From contig CANRNV010000004.1 in NCBI GenBank assembly GCA_947632125.1, positions 1 to 55,437 of the forward strand: 55,437 bases of DNA. The letters run 5' to 3'. Position numbers and translations under genes: made by a program. The DNA comes from an uncultured Clostridia bacterium (lineage in GTDB: Bacteria; Bacillota; Clostridia; Christensenellales; Pumilibacteraceae). The notes under the pieces are model-generated. The model saw only the letters and a program-made list of their open reading frames with translations, was not told the origin of the DNA and searched no databases. This document shows, one piece after another, positions 17,452 through 25,255 of the stretch (its first letter is position 1; the number at the start of each line of letters is the position of its first letter).

Positions 17452-17755
17452 TAAATAAAATCTTTTTGCCCCTTATAAAAATAAAATGCAAAAATAACAG
17501 TTAATGCTGAAAAAGTGTACAAAGTTTGAATAACGCCTTTCTTATTATATATAGATAAGAAAAGTAAATTTGCCCAATTTAACAGGAACCGGCTTAGGGG
17601 TTCAAATCGGAGCGAAAGCGACACATTTAAGAAAGGCGCCCTTTTTTTAATGGCTGCTTCGCAGGAATTAATAGTATTTGTCCACCTAACCCGCCCAAGC
17701 GAAACGGGTATTGGAAAGAAACGCAATGCACGACCCGCCCTCAAAAGTGGAAAAA
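17452..17755. repeat. Repeat remnants between degV and spoVG
   Basis: No gene is seen. The stretch holds an AAGAAAGGCGCCC segment shared with 1040-1060 and 12870-12880, a CGCCCAAGCGAAACGGG segment and a CGCCCTCAAAAG segment of the tandem units, the last ending at the spoVG stop codon. Confidence 0.7.
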
Positions 17756-18040
17756 TTATTCGGCACTATCCGCTTTTGCTTTTTCGACGGCGAGGTGATA
17801 TTCTTTAAGGATGAGGTCGCTTAGGTATTTGCGGGTTTCGTTGTTGAGCGGGTGAGCGATATCCTTATAATCGCCGTAGGCGAGTTTCTTGTTGGGCATG
17901 GTTATAAATTCCGATTCGGCGCCCTCCACAATGCGTATCTCGTGCACGGCAAAGCAGTCGTCGATAATTATGGTAGCCAATGCTTTAAGCTTACCTTCGT
18001 CTTTTTTGAGTAGTCGTATTCTTACTTCTGTAATGTTCAT
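17756..18040 (-). CDS. spoVG: SpoVG, RNA-binding regulator
   Basis: SpoVG is a small conserved regulator, first known from Bacillus sporulation, that binds nucleic acid and affects septation, envelope and virulence genes. The 94-residue product starts MNITEVRIRL, has DDCFAVHEIRI and the hallmark FITMPNKK segment, and an AHPLNNETRKYLSDLIL helix, which together match SpoVG over the full length. The ATG at 18040 is chosen over an in-frame start 37 codons upstream because AAGGAG lies ten bases before it and homologues start here. A TTGATT-17-TATAAT promoter precedes it. The gene ends against repeat sequence. SpoVG also occurs in non-sporulating Firmicutes, so its presence does not prove sporulation. 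Confidence 0.95.
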   Translation of the reverse strand: MNITEVRIRLLKKDEGKLKALATIIIDDCFAVHEIRIVEGAESEFITMPNKKLAYGDYKDIAHPLNNETRKYLSDLILKEYHLAVEKAKADSAE

Positions 18041-18061
18041 TTTTGTCACACTCCTTACATT

Positions 18062-18090
18062 ATTATAACACACTTCGCACTCAAAATCAA
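18062..18090 (-). promoter_or_regulatory. spoVG promoter
   Basis: Minus strand TTGATT (18090-18085), 17-bp spacer, TATAAT (18067-18062), with the AAGGAG and ATG following within 25 bases. Confidence 0.8.
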
Positions 18091-18158
18091 GTATTTGGGA
18101 ACAGTTTTTTGATGAAATATTATTATTTTTTGGGGGGAGCGGCATATACATAAAAACT

Positions 18159-19403
18159 ATGAGATATCATTTTATAGGAATAAAGGGCGTGAGCATGAGT
18201 TTTCTTGCCGAACTCGTAAGGAGAGAGGGCAATATCGTGACGGGCTCGGACCTGAGGTTAAACGGGCATGACGCCTTAAATGTGATAGGGGCGGACGCCG
18301 TGGTGTACACACTTGCGGTAGGAAAGGACAATCCCGAGTTTGTCGAGGCAAAGAGGCGGAATATACCTTTGTTGTCGAGGTCGGAACTGCTCGGCACGAT
18401 AGCGGCTTCGTACGGGAGCGTGGCGGCGGTGAGCGGCACTCACGGCAAGACGACGACGACGGCGATGCTCATGTACGCATTGGATGGGGCGGACCCGACG
18501 GTGCATTTCGGCGGGACGGTAAAGGGCGTTTCGGGTCGCATAGGCGGCAAGGAGCTGTTTATCACCGAGGCGTGCGAATACAAGGAGTGCTTTCTTTCGC
18601 TTAGACCGGACGCGACGATCGTGCTCAACGTCGAGCTCGACCATGCCGACTTCTTTAAGACGTACGAGAGCTTTTACGGTGCGTTCGACCGCCTTTGCAA
18701 GCAGAGCAAGACGGCTTTCGTGTGCGGCGACAACGAGGCGCGGACGCTTAAAGGCGGGCGCACTTTTACCTTTGGGCTTAAAGCGGGCAACGACTATTAC
18801 GCTACGATCGAAGGCGAGAAAAGCGGCTACTACACCTTTAAGGCTCATTCCCCGAAAGGGGAGATGGGGCGCATTACGCTCGGCGTGCGGGGCGAGCACA
18901 ACGTTTGCTCGGCGATGGCGGCGATAGCCTATTGCGACTTCACCAAACGGGATTTTTACGGCATAGAGCGGTTTAATGGCGTCGACAGGCGGTTCGAAAC
19001 ACTGTATAAAAGGGGCAACACCGAGTTTATCAGCGACTATGCTCACCACCCGCACGAGATAGACTGCACGCTCGCCGCAGCCAAAAAGGTGTTCGGGCGG
19101 ACGCTGACCGTGTTCGAGCCGCACACATACACTCGGACGCAGGTGTTCGAGGAGCAGTTCATCGAGGCTCTGAGCCGCTTCGACGAATGCATCCTGCTGC
19201 CCATCTATGCGGCTCGGGAAAAGCCGATCGAGGGAGTAAGCTCGCTCTCGCTGGCAAAAAAGGGCGGTTTTTTGTACGCGAAAGATTATGACGAGGCGGG
19301 CGAAATGCTTGACAGACTGTACTTTTGTTACGACGCCGTCATATTTATGGGGGCGGGCAGCGTGGACGACTTCGCAAGGAGTTACGTGTCGCGGCTAAGA
19401 TGA
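18159..19403 (+). CDS. murC: UDP-N-acetylmuramate--L-alanine ligase (MurC-type Mur ligase)
   Basis: MurC adds the first L-alanine to UDP-MurNAc in the cytoplasm during peptidoglycan synthesis. The N-terminal Rossmann-like domain starts HFIGIKGVSM, as in MurC. The ATP loop is GTHGKTTTT at residues 93-101. The central domain has LNVELDHADF, and the C-terminal domain begins with the MurC-typical DYAHHPHEI near residue 293 and FEPHTYTRT. At 414 residues it is shorter than most MurC (450-490). A second, longer MurC or an Mpl-type recycling role cannot be excluded from this window. The Shine-Dalgarno-like GGGGGAG is unusually far (about 24 bases) from the ATG. It is divergent from spoVG. Confidence 0.88.
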   Translation: MRYHFIGIKGVSMSFLAELVRREGNIVTGSDLRLNGHDALNVIGADAVVYTLAVGKDNPEFVEAKRRNIPLLSRSELLGTIAASYGSVAAVSGTHGKTTTTAMLMYALDGADPTVHFGGTVKGVSGRIGGKELFITEACEYKECFLSLRPDATIVLNVELDHADFFKTYESFYGAFDRLCKQSKTAFVCGDNEARTLKGGRTFTFGLKAGNDYYATIEGEKSGYYTFKAHSPKGEMGRITLGVRGEHNVCSAMAAIAYCDFTKRDFYGIERFNGVDRRFETLYKRGNTEFISDYAHHPHEIDCTLAAAKKVFGRTLTVFEPHTYTRTQVFEEQFIEALSRFDECILLPIYAAREKPIEGVSSLSLAKKGGFLYAKDYDEAGEMLDRLYFCYDAVIFMGAGSVDDFARSYVSRLR

Positions 19404-19428
19404 AATTTTTTTATGACGACTTGTTGCA

Positions 19429-19458
19429 TTGACACAAAAGGCGGCAGTGTGCTATAAT
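19429..19458 (+). promoter_or_regulatory. Promoter of the PfkB-like gene
   Basis: TTGACA (19429-19434), 18-bp spacer and TATAAT (19453-19458), about 70 bp before the ATG at 19529. Confidence 0.75.
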
Positions 19459-19528
19459 TTTGTAAATGTCCTATAAGGGCGCCTTTTGGGACTTTTTCAT
19501 TGAATATTTTTTGTATCGGGAGGACCAT

Positions 19529-20389
19529 ATGAGTGGCTATGTTGCCGTCATAGGCGGCTCACACGTGGCGTTAAGCGGCTCGTCTTTCGGCAAGCTTTGC
19601 TCGGAGGGGAATTACGGGGTCGTATCGCTAAAACTCGGCGGCGAGGCAAGGAATCTGAGCGAAAGACTTGCAATGCTCGGGAGCAACGTTAAACTGATAA
19701 CGGCGCTCGGAAAGGACGACTTTGCCGCCAAGATAAAGGCGGCGTGCGATGCTTACGGCGTGGACTACTCGGCTTCGCTCACCATAGACGCCCCCACCTC
19801 GGTCGCCGCCGAACTGAGCGACGAGAGCGGCGAAAACGTGTACAGGGTGTTCGATTATCGGGTGCTGCGCAATTTGGACATACAATTTTTGTCGCAGAGG
19901 CTGAGTTTGCTTAACGGCTCGTCGGCTTGCTTTGTCGACGTCGAGTTCGACAGTGACAAGTTGGAATATTTGCTTAAAAACGTCACGAGCCCCATCTTTA
20001 TCGACACCGTGTCGGTGCGCTCGTCAAGCAAGCTTCGCCCGCTGCTTCCGTATATTCACACCGTCAAGGCGAACAAGGCGGAACTCGAAAATTTGGTCGG
20101 GTTTTCGCTCGAAAACGAAAACAACATTCTTGCCGCCACCGAGATTTTGCTCCACGGGGGCGTTAAAAACGTCTTTGTCACGTGCGGCAAGCAGGGGATC
20201 TGGTACAACGACGGCACGCACTTCGGTCATGCCGACGCGGGCGCGGCGGTCATTGTCAACAGGTCGGGCGCGGGCGTAGCCGTGGAAGCGGCTCTTATAA
20301 AAAGCTTTATAAGCGGACTGAGCGTAGATGAAGCCGCAGCAGAGGGGGTAAAAGCCGCTCTCGAATATCTGAGCGCAGCGCATATTTGA
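19529..20389 (+). CDS. PfkB-family sugar-kinase-like protein lacking the catalytic Asp
   Basis: The 286-residue product has the ribokinase/PfkB fold pattern: an N-terminal GGSHVAL strand, a GGEARNLSERLAMLGSNV segment matching the family substrate-binding GGxxxN, and a VTCGKQGIWY strand before the active site. The anion-hole motif, normally GAGD, reads GAGV, with Val250 in place of the Asp that deprotonates the substrate hydroxyl. The protein therefore may be a non-catalytic relative or act differently. The overall look is nearest to pseudouridine-kinase or ribokinase-like members, but the substrate cannot be told. The start at 19529 is chosen for its GGGAGG site; an in-frame ATG at 19466 lacks one. 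It has its own promoter and is monocistronic. Confidence 0.8.
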   Translation: MSGYVAVIGGSHVALSGSSFGKLCSEGNYGVVSLKLGGEARNLSERLAMLGSNVKLITALGKDDFAAKIKAACDAYGVDYSASLTIDAPTSVAAELSDESGENVYRVFDYRVLRNLDIQFLSQRLSLLNGSSACFVDVEFDSDKLEYLLKNVTSPIFIDTVSVRSSSKLRPLLPYIHTVKANKAELENLVGFSLENENNILAATEILLHGGVKNVFVTCGKQGIWYNDGTHFGHADAGAAVIVNRSGAGVAVEAALIKSFISGLSVDEAAAEGVKAALEYLSAAHI

Positions 20390-20409
20390 CTTTAAGAGCG
20401 TGTTTTTGC

Positions 20410-20439
20410 TTGACTTGGACGCAAACTTTATAGTATATT
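20410..20439 (+). promoter_or_regulatory. Promoter of the degV-AOS-SDR-gpsA operon
   Basis: TTGACT (20410-20415), 18-bp spacer, TATATT (20434-20439), 38 bp before the degV start. Confidence 0.6.
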
Positions 20440-20476
20440 AAAAATCGTAAAAGAAGAATTTTCAGCGGAGGGATAT

Positions 20477-21310
20477 ATGGTAAAGATATTGACCGATTCT
20501 TCATGCACACTGACGCAGGATGAGGCGAAAAAGTTGGGTGTCGATGTAATACCGCTCGGCATAACTTTCGGCAGTACCGGATATAAAGACGGCGTGGACA
20601 TCGACAACGAGCAGTTTTACAAGCTGCTTTTGGAGGGCAAAAACTATCCGCACACCTCGCAGCCCTCGCCGCAAGAACTCGAAGAGATTTTTACCACAGC
20701 CAAGAATAAGGGCGAAACGGTGCTGTTTTTGCCCCTCTCGTCCAAGATATCCGGCACGTACGAGTGCGCCATGAGGGTAAAAGAGCAGGGCGGCTTCGAC
20801 AACGTGTACATATACGACTCGCTTTGCACCACGATCATGCTCGAAATGCTCGTCGAAGAGGCGGCAAAGCGCTGCGACCTGCCCATCGACGAACTCATCG
20901 ACTTTGTGGACAAGCTTCGCAAAAGGGCAAGGCTCGTCGCCGGGATAGACACACTCAGCTACCTTGCCAAGGGCGGTAGGCTAAACACGGCGACGGCGGC
21001 GATAGGCTCGTTTTTGCAGGTAAAGCCGCTTATCACCATCAGTTTGCAGGGCACGATAGACGTCGTCGGCAAGGCGCTCGGAGCCAAGGCGGGCATAAGG
21101 ACGGTGGCAAAGCAACTCGATATAAGCAAGGTCGATTTAAGCTACGGCATAAGGTTTTTGCACAGCTACAACAAGGACAATACCTTGGACCTTATTTCCA
21201 AAATGGAGCTCGACCCCTCCGTCGTAATCGCGCCTCGGGACCTCGGTCCCATAGTGGGCGCACATATAGGACCCAACGCCTACGGCTACGTTTACGTAAC
21301 CAAGGAATGA
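20477..21310 (+). CDS. DegV family fatty-acid-binding protein (second copy)
   Basis: A canonical DegV/FakB: the 277-residue product starts VKILTDSSCTLT (the DSS/T motif that contacts the carboxylate), has PHTSQPSPQEL, PLSSKISGTYECA and LSYLAKGGRLNTATA, and ends with a GAHIGPNAYGYVYV strand. These proteins carry acyl chains for phosphorylation by FakA. GGAGG lies six bases before the ATG. It is first in a four-gene run with an alpha-oxoamine synthase, an SDR and a GpsA-type enzyme, separated by only 14, 4 and 10 bp. That context suggests that its acyl chain may feed this pathway, which is an inference. Confidence 0.93.
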   Translation: MVKILTDSSCTLTQDEAKKLGVDVIPLGITFGSTGYKDGVDIDNEQFYKLLLEGKNYPHTSQPSPQELEEIFTTAKNKGETVLFLPLSSKISGTYECAMRVKEQGGFDNVYIYDSLCTTIMLEMLVEEAAKRCDLPIDELIDFVDKLRKRARLVAGIDTLSYLAKGGRLNTATAAIGSFLQVKPLITISLQGTIDVVGKALGAKAGIRTVAKQLDISKVDLSYGIRFLHSYNKDNTLDLISKMELDPSVVIAPRDLGPIVGAHIGPNAYGYVYVTKE

Positions 21311-21324
21311 TTTAGGAGCAATAA

Positions 21325-22536
21325 ATGGACTTATTCAATAAATGCAATACCGAAAATTCCTCCGTAGTGACCCATTCGCTCATAGCGTATGCGCGTGAGA
21401 AGGGGATCTATCCCTACTTCCATTGCCTCGAATCCAAGCAAGCCCCCGAGGTCGTAATGGAGGGCGGCAGGAAGATAATGCTCGGCTCAAACAACTACCT
21501 CGGGCTGACCGCTCATCCCGCCGTGATCGAAGCGGCTCATAAGGCGCTCGACAAGTACGGTACGGGTTGCTCGGGCAGCAGGTTCCTCAACGGCACGCTC
21601 GACTTGCACTTGCGGCTCGAAAGAGAACTCGCCGACTTTTTGGGTGCGGAAGAGGTAATGACGTTTTCAACGGGATTTCAGTCCAATCTCGGCATAATTT
21701 CCACGCTCGTGGGTAGGCACGACTACATTCTGTGCGACAGAGAAAACCACGCGAGCATTTACGACGGCTGCCTGCTTTCGGGCGGCAAGCTGCTCCGCTA
21801 CAAGCACGGCGACATGGAGGACCTGATACGCCTCATCAAGACCGTGCCCGATACGGCGGGGATACTCATCGTCACCGACGGCGTGTTCTCCATGAGCGGC
21901 GACATTGCCAAACTGCCCGAACTCGTCAAGATCAAAAAGGAGTACGGGGCAAGGCTCATGGTCGACGACGCACACGGGCTCGGCGTGATCGGCAAGGGCG
22001 GACGGGGCACCGCAAGCTACTTCGGGCTCGAAAAGGACGTGGACATAATAATGGGCACGTTTTCAAAGTCGCTCGCCTCGCTCGGCGGCTTTATGGCGGC
22101 TTCGGCTCGCGTGTGCGAATACGTCCGACACAATTCCCGCCCGTTCATATTCTCGGCGTCGATCACTCCGTCGTCGTGTGCGGCTGCGCTCGCCGCGCTC
22201 AACATCCTCAAAAACGAGCCGGAGCGCGTGGAGCGGCTCAACTCCCTCGGCGAGTACATGAGGGCGGGCATGCAAAAGCGCAACATCAAGATAAAGGCAA
22301 GCACCACGCCCATCATTCCCGTATACACCTACGAACTTTACGACACACTCTACTACGGCAAAAAGCTGTTTAACGAGGGAGTGTACGTCAATCCCGTTCT
22401 CCCGCCCGCCACGCCTCAGCACGAGTGCCTTTTGCGCATAAGCCTTATGGCAACGCACACCGAGGCTTTGCTCGACGAGGCGATGGACATTATGAAGCGC
22501 GTCTTTGACGAGGGCGCCGAAAAGGACGGAATTTAG
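21325..22536 (+). CDS. Alpha-oxoamine synthase (KBL / AONS / serine palmitoyltransferase type)
   Basis: A PLP enzyme of fold type I that condenses an amino acid with an acyl thioester and releases CO2. The 403-residue product has LGSNNYLGL (54-62), YGTGCSGSRFLNGT (79-91), TDGVFSM (185-190), VDDAHGLGVIG with Asp215 and His217, and TFSKSLASLGG with the PLP lysine Lys248. The family includes glycine C-acetyltransferase, 8-amino-7-oxononanoate synthase and serine palmitoyltransferase, which cannot be separated by motifs alone. The neighbours argue against biotin synthesis (no bioA/D/B) and against threonine breakdown (no Tdh). An SDR follows by 4 bp, matching the condensation-then-ketoreduction order of sphingoid-base synthesis. 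AGGAG lies seven bases upstream. Confidence 0.88.
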   Translation: MDLFNKCNTENSSVVTHSLIAYAREKGIYPYFHCLESKQAPEVVMEGGRKIMLGSNNYLGLTAHPAVIEAAHKALDKYGTGCSGSRFLNGTLDLHLRLERELADFLGAEEVMTFSTGFQSNLGIISTLVGRHDYILCDRENHASIYDGCLLSGGKLLRYKHGDMEDLIRLIKTVPDTAGILIVTDGVFSMSGDIAKLPELVKIKKEYGARLMVDDAHGLGVIGKGGRGTASYFGLEKDVDIIMGTFSKSLASLGGFMAASARVCEYVRHNSRPFIFSASITPSSCAAALAALNILKNEPERVERLNSLGEYMRAGMQKRNIKIKASTTPIIPVYTYELYDTLYYGKKLFNEGVYVNPVLPPATPQHECLLRISLMATHTEALLDEAMDIMKRVFDEGAEKDGI

Positions 22537-22540
22537 CGTT

Positions 22541-23317
22541 ATGAAAGTTGCGATAGTGACGGGCGCGTCGAGCGGAATAGGCAAGCAGGAAAAGCTGAGG
22601 CTCGAAGAAGCGGGTTACAAAGTATACAATTTCAGCCGCCACAATACAGAGGGTGGCACGAATTTTATCGAGGCGGACGTTACCGATAGGGCGTCGGTCT
22701 TTGCCGCCGTGGATAAGGTGATAGCGGCGGAAGGCAAAATAGACCTGCTCGTCAACAACGCGGGCTTCGGTATAGCGGGCGCGATCGAAACCACTCCGCT
22801 CGAACTCGCAAAAAAGCAGGTGGACGTCAACTTCTTCGGAGCCGTCAACAGTACGCAGGCGGTTTTGCCGCATATGCGTGCCCGAAAAAGCGGACGGATA
22901 ATAAGCACGTCGTCGGTGGCGTCGATATATTCGATACCCTTTCAGTCCTTTTATTCGTGCTCCAAGGCGGCGATCAACGCCTTTACGTCCGCGCTCCGCA
23001 ACGAGGTCAAGGAGTTTGGCATTACGGCTTGCGCGGTCATGCCGGGCGACATCAAGACGGGCTTTACCGAAAACAGGGTAAAGACAAATAGCGGCGACTA
23101 CAACAAGCAGGAAAAGAGCATAGGGGTCATGGAAAAGGACGAGATCAACGGCATGAGCCCCGATTGCGTGGCAAGGCTCGTCGTCAAGCTTGCCGAAAAG
23201 AAGAGGGTGGCGACTTTGTACACCGTGGGACTTAAATACAAGTTTTTGGTGCTGCTATCGAGATTTTTCTCTCGTGCCTTTTGCGACAAGGTCGTGGGCG
23301 GAATGTACGTAAAATAG
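22541..23317 (+). CDS. Short-chain dehydrogenase/reductase, possible 3-ketosphinganine reductase-like
   Basis: A classical SDR of 258 residues: the cofactor loop is GASSGIG (7-13), NNAG is present, and the catalytic triad is Ser125, Tyr138 and Lys142 (YSCSK). The loop after the cofactor site, KQEKLRLEE, is unusual. The start at 22541 gives a normal N-terminus, with AAGGACGG upstream, four bases after the preceding stop. The C-terminal part has a hydrophobic stretch (KYKFLVLLSRFFSRAF) that may form a membrane contact. Placed directly after an alpha-oxoamine synthase, the obvious guess is reduction of the 3-keto product, but SDR substrates cannot be read from sequence, and other ketone or sugar substrates remain possible. 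Confidence 0.85.
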   Translation: MKVAIVTGASSGIGKQEKLRLEEAGYKVYNFSRHNTEGGTNFIEADVTDRASVFAAVDKVIAAEGKIDLLVNNAGFGIAGAIETTPLELAKKQVDVNFFGAVNSTQAVLPHMRARKSGRIISTSSVASIYSIPFQSFYSCSKAAINAFTSALRNEVKEFGITACAVMPGDIKTGFTENRVKTNSGDYNKQEKSIGVMEKDEINGMSPDCVARLVVKLAEKKRVATLYTVGLKYKFLVLLSRFFSRAFCDKVVGGMYVK

Positions 23318-23327
23318 GGGGACAGTA

Positions 23328-24299
23328 ATGAAGATATCGGTTTTGGGATGCGGAAGATGGGGCTCGTTCCTCGCTTGGTACAACAACTACATAGGTCACG
23401 ACGTCGTAAGCTTCGGCAGAGAGGGCTCGCCGAGCTATACCGTGCTTAAAGAAACGGGCAGAAACGAGTGGGTCAGCTTCAGCAAGGACATAGAACTCAG
23501 CTGCGACCTTAAATACGCGGTCGAACGCGCCGACGTCATAATCATCTCCATCAATTCGCAAGGACTTAGGGAGTTCTTTAAGCAAATAACCGCCTTTGAC
23601 TACAAGGACAAGACCTTCGTCTTGTGCATGAAAGGTATCGAAGTAGCCACGGGCAAACGCCTGTCCGAGGTCGCCCTCGAAGCGGGCGTGAGCAAGGACA
23701 AGGTCGCCGTTTGGGTGGGACCCGGGCATATACAGGAGTTCACCAAAAACCGCCCGAGCTGCATGGTCATCGACGCTTACGATCCCGGTCTTACCGACAG
23801 GCTCATCGACACCTTCAAAAGCAAGCTGATAAGATTTTATCACGGCAACGACATCATCGGCACCGAGATAGGCGCCGCCGCCAAGAACGTACTCGGCATC
23901 ATTGCGGGCGCACTCGACGGCTTGGGACTGTCCACCATGAAAGGCCCGCTTATGGCGCGCGGAAGCCGCGAAGTGTCCCGCCTTATGACCGCGCTCGGCG
24001 GCAACGGACTGTCGGCGTACGGACTGTGCCACCTCGGCGACTACGAGGCGACGCTCTTTTCGGAGCACAGCCACAATCGCAAGTGGGGCGAAATGTTCGT
24101 TAGGGGCGAGAAGTTCTCCAAACTCGCCGAGGGAGTCATGACGGCAAAAGCCTTAGCGGAACTTGCCCAAAAGGTAGGGGTCGAAATGCCGCTCACCGAA
24201 GCCGTGAACAAGCTGATAAGCGGCGTGCCCGCCGAAAAACTGCTAACCGAACTCTTCGAAAGACAGCTAACCCACGAATTTTACGAAGTGACGGTGTAA
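23328..24299 (+). CDS. gpsA: NAD(P)H-dependent glycerol-3-phosphate dehydrogenase (GpsA family)
   Basis: GpsA makes sn-glycerol 3-phosphate from dihydroxyacetone phosphate for phospholipid backbones. The 323-residue product has the Rossmann loop GCGRWG (7-12), a WVGPGHIQEF segment where the family has GPSxAxE, EIGAAAKNVLGIIAGALDGL with the catalytic Lys186, and GDYEATLFSEHSHNRKWG matching the family GDL...SRNRxxG. It is the last gene of the operon. The GPGH variant and the missing FAxE residues are somewhat divergent, so this may be a paralogue acting on a related ketophosphate; the cell's housekeeping GpsA could lie elsewhere. Confidence 0.87.
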   Translation: MKISVLGCGRWGSFLAWYNNYIGHDVVSFGREGSPSYTVLKETGRNEWVSFSKDIELSCDLKYAVERADVIIISINSQGLREFFKQITAFDYKDKTFVLCMKGIEVATGKRLSEVALEAGVSKDKVAVWVGPGHIQEFTKNRPSCMVIDAYDPGLTDRLIDTFKSKLIRFYHGNDIIGTEIGAAAKNVLGIIAGALDGLGLSTMKGPLMARGSREVSRLMTALGGNGLSAYGLCHLGDYEATLFSEHSHNRKWGEMFVRGEKFSKLAEGVMTAKALAELAQKVGVEMPLTEAVNKLISGVPAEKLLTELFERQLTHEFYEVTV

Positions 24300-24785
24300 T
24301 ATTTGGATAACGAAAATCAAAGGCGTAGCGGAATTTACCACTGCGCCTTAACTTTTTTTACAGCAAGTGAAACGAAGTTGGGAAGGAAACGAAACTCACA
24401 ACTCGCCATTACACGCCCAAGCGAAACGGGGTTAGGGGAGAAATGCAACGTCCGCCCGCCCATAGCACGCCCAAGCGAAGCGGCGTTAAGGGAAAAACGT
24501 TACGTCCGTCCGCCCATAAAAGTTTTTATTTTGCTTTTTACAAAAAGCAAACGCCCTCAAAAGTTTTTGCTCCACTTTTTTCAAAAAGTGGATGCTTTTT
24601 ACAAAAAGCAGAACCCCAAGCGAAACGGCGTTAAGGGAAAAACGTTACGTCCGCCCGCCCTTAGCACGCCCAAGCGAAGCGGCGTTAAGGGAAAAACGTT
24701 ACGTCCGTCCGCCCATAAAAGTTTTTATTTTGCTTTTTACAAAAAGCAAACGCCCTCAAAAGTTTTTGCTCCACTTTTTTCAAAA
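24300..24785. repeat. Mixed array of tandem-unit repeats
   Basis: No gene. The stretch alternates CACGCCCAAGCGAAACGG / GCGGCGTTAAGGG segments with CGCCC(A/T)...AAAAG hairpin units. A block at about 24465-24590 is repeated almost exactly at 24665-24790, giving a roughly 200-bp direct duplication. Long open frames here (for example 24303-25094) are translations of the repeats. Confidence 0.8.
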
Positions 24786-25169
24786 AGTGGCACGCTTTGC
24801 TTCGAGCCGAGCGAGGAATTTTTCATTATCGATAATAAAACGCTCGTGCGTGCCCTCACCGAGCAGCTCCTTGTCGTCATAGACCTTGACGGCAAAGACG
24901 AGGCGTCGCCGATCGATCTCGACAAGCTCGCTTTCACACGTCACCTTGCAACCCACAAAGGTCGAGGCAAGGTGGCGAATATTGACACTCGTGCCCACCG
25001 TGCTCTGCCCCTCACCGAGATACGGCTCCACCGAAAGCCTTGCCGTCGCCTCCATAAGCCGGATCATGCATGGCGTGGCGAACACGGGCAGTAACCCGCT
25101 CGATATGTATTCCGCTGTTTCCTCGTAAGAAACCACTCGTTCCTGTTTTCCTTTTATTCCTATTTCCAT
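24780..25169 (-). CDS. FlK-like hotdog-fold thioesterase
   Basis: A 129-residue hotdog protein resembling the fluoroacetyl-CoA thioesterase FlK and its many housekeeping relatives, which hydrolyse short acyl-CoA thioesters. The FlK triad Thr42-Glu50-His76 is matched with identical spacing by Thr32 (ATP), Glu40 (LME) and His66 (RHLA), and GEGQSTVGTSVNIRHLAST and EGTHERFII are family hallmarks. There is no reason to assume a fluorinated substrate; a general acyl-CoA role is more likely. The last codons (ATF-stop) and the stop codon lie inside the terminal hairpin of the adjacent repeat array, so the C-terminus is repeat-derived. It is monocistronic on the minus strand. Confidence 0.85.
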   Translation of the reverse strand: MEIGIKGKQERVVSYEETAEYISSGLLPVFATPCMIRLMEATARLSVEPYLGEGQSTVGTSVNIRHLASTFVGCKVTCESELVEIDRRRLVFAVKVYDDKELLGEGTHERFIIDNEKFLARLEAKRATF

Positions 25170-25219
25170 ATTGAACCTCCGATATTTATTTGTAACTGTT
25201 TATAATAAAGACAAAATTC

Positions 25220-25255
25220 AAAAACAAAAACCGCCTTGACCGCAGTCAAGAGCGG
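25220..25255 (-). terminator. Terminator overlapping the end of the VanZ/Ig gene
   Basis: Minus strand: CCGC-t-CTTGAC / GTCAAG-GCGG with loop TGCG, followed by TTTTTG. The 5' arm includes the last codon and the stop codon. Confidence 0.8.

Noticed and set aside
21325-23317. Firm assignment as serine palmitoyltransferase plus 3-ketosphinganine reductase
   Set aside because: Motifs do not separate members of the alpha-oxoamine synthase family or SDR substrates; kept as a hypothesis only.
24303-25094. A 263-codon plus-strand frame
   Set aside because: The first half is repeat sequence and the second half is antisense to the FlK-like thioesterase.
24780-25169. Fluoroacetate resistance
   Set aside because: The FlK triad is shared by ordinary acyl-CoA thioesterases; no organofluorine context is present.
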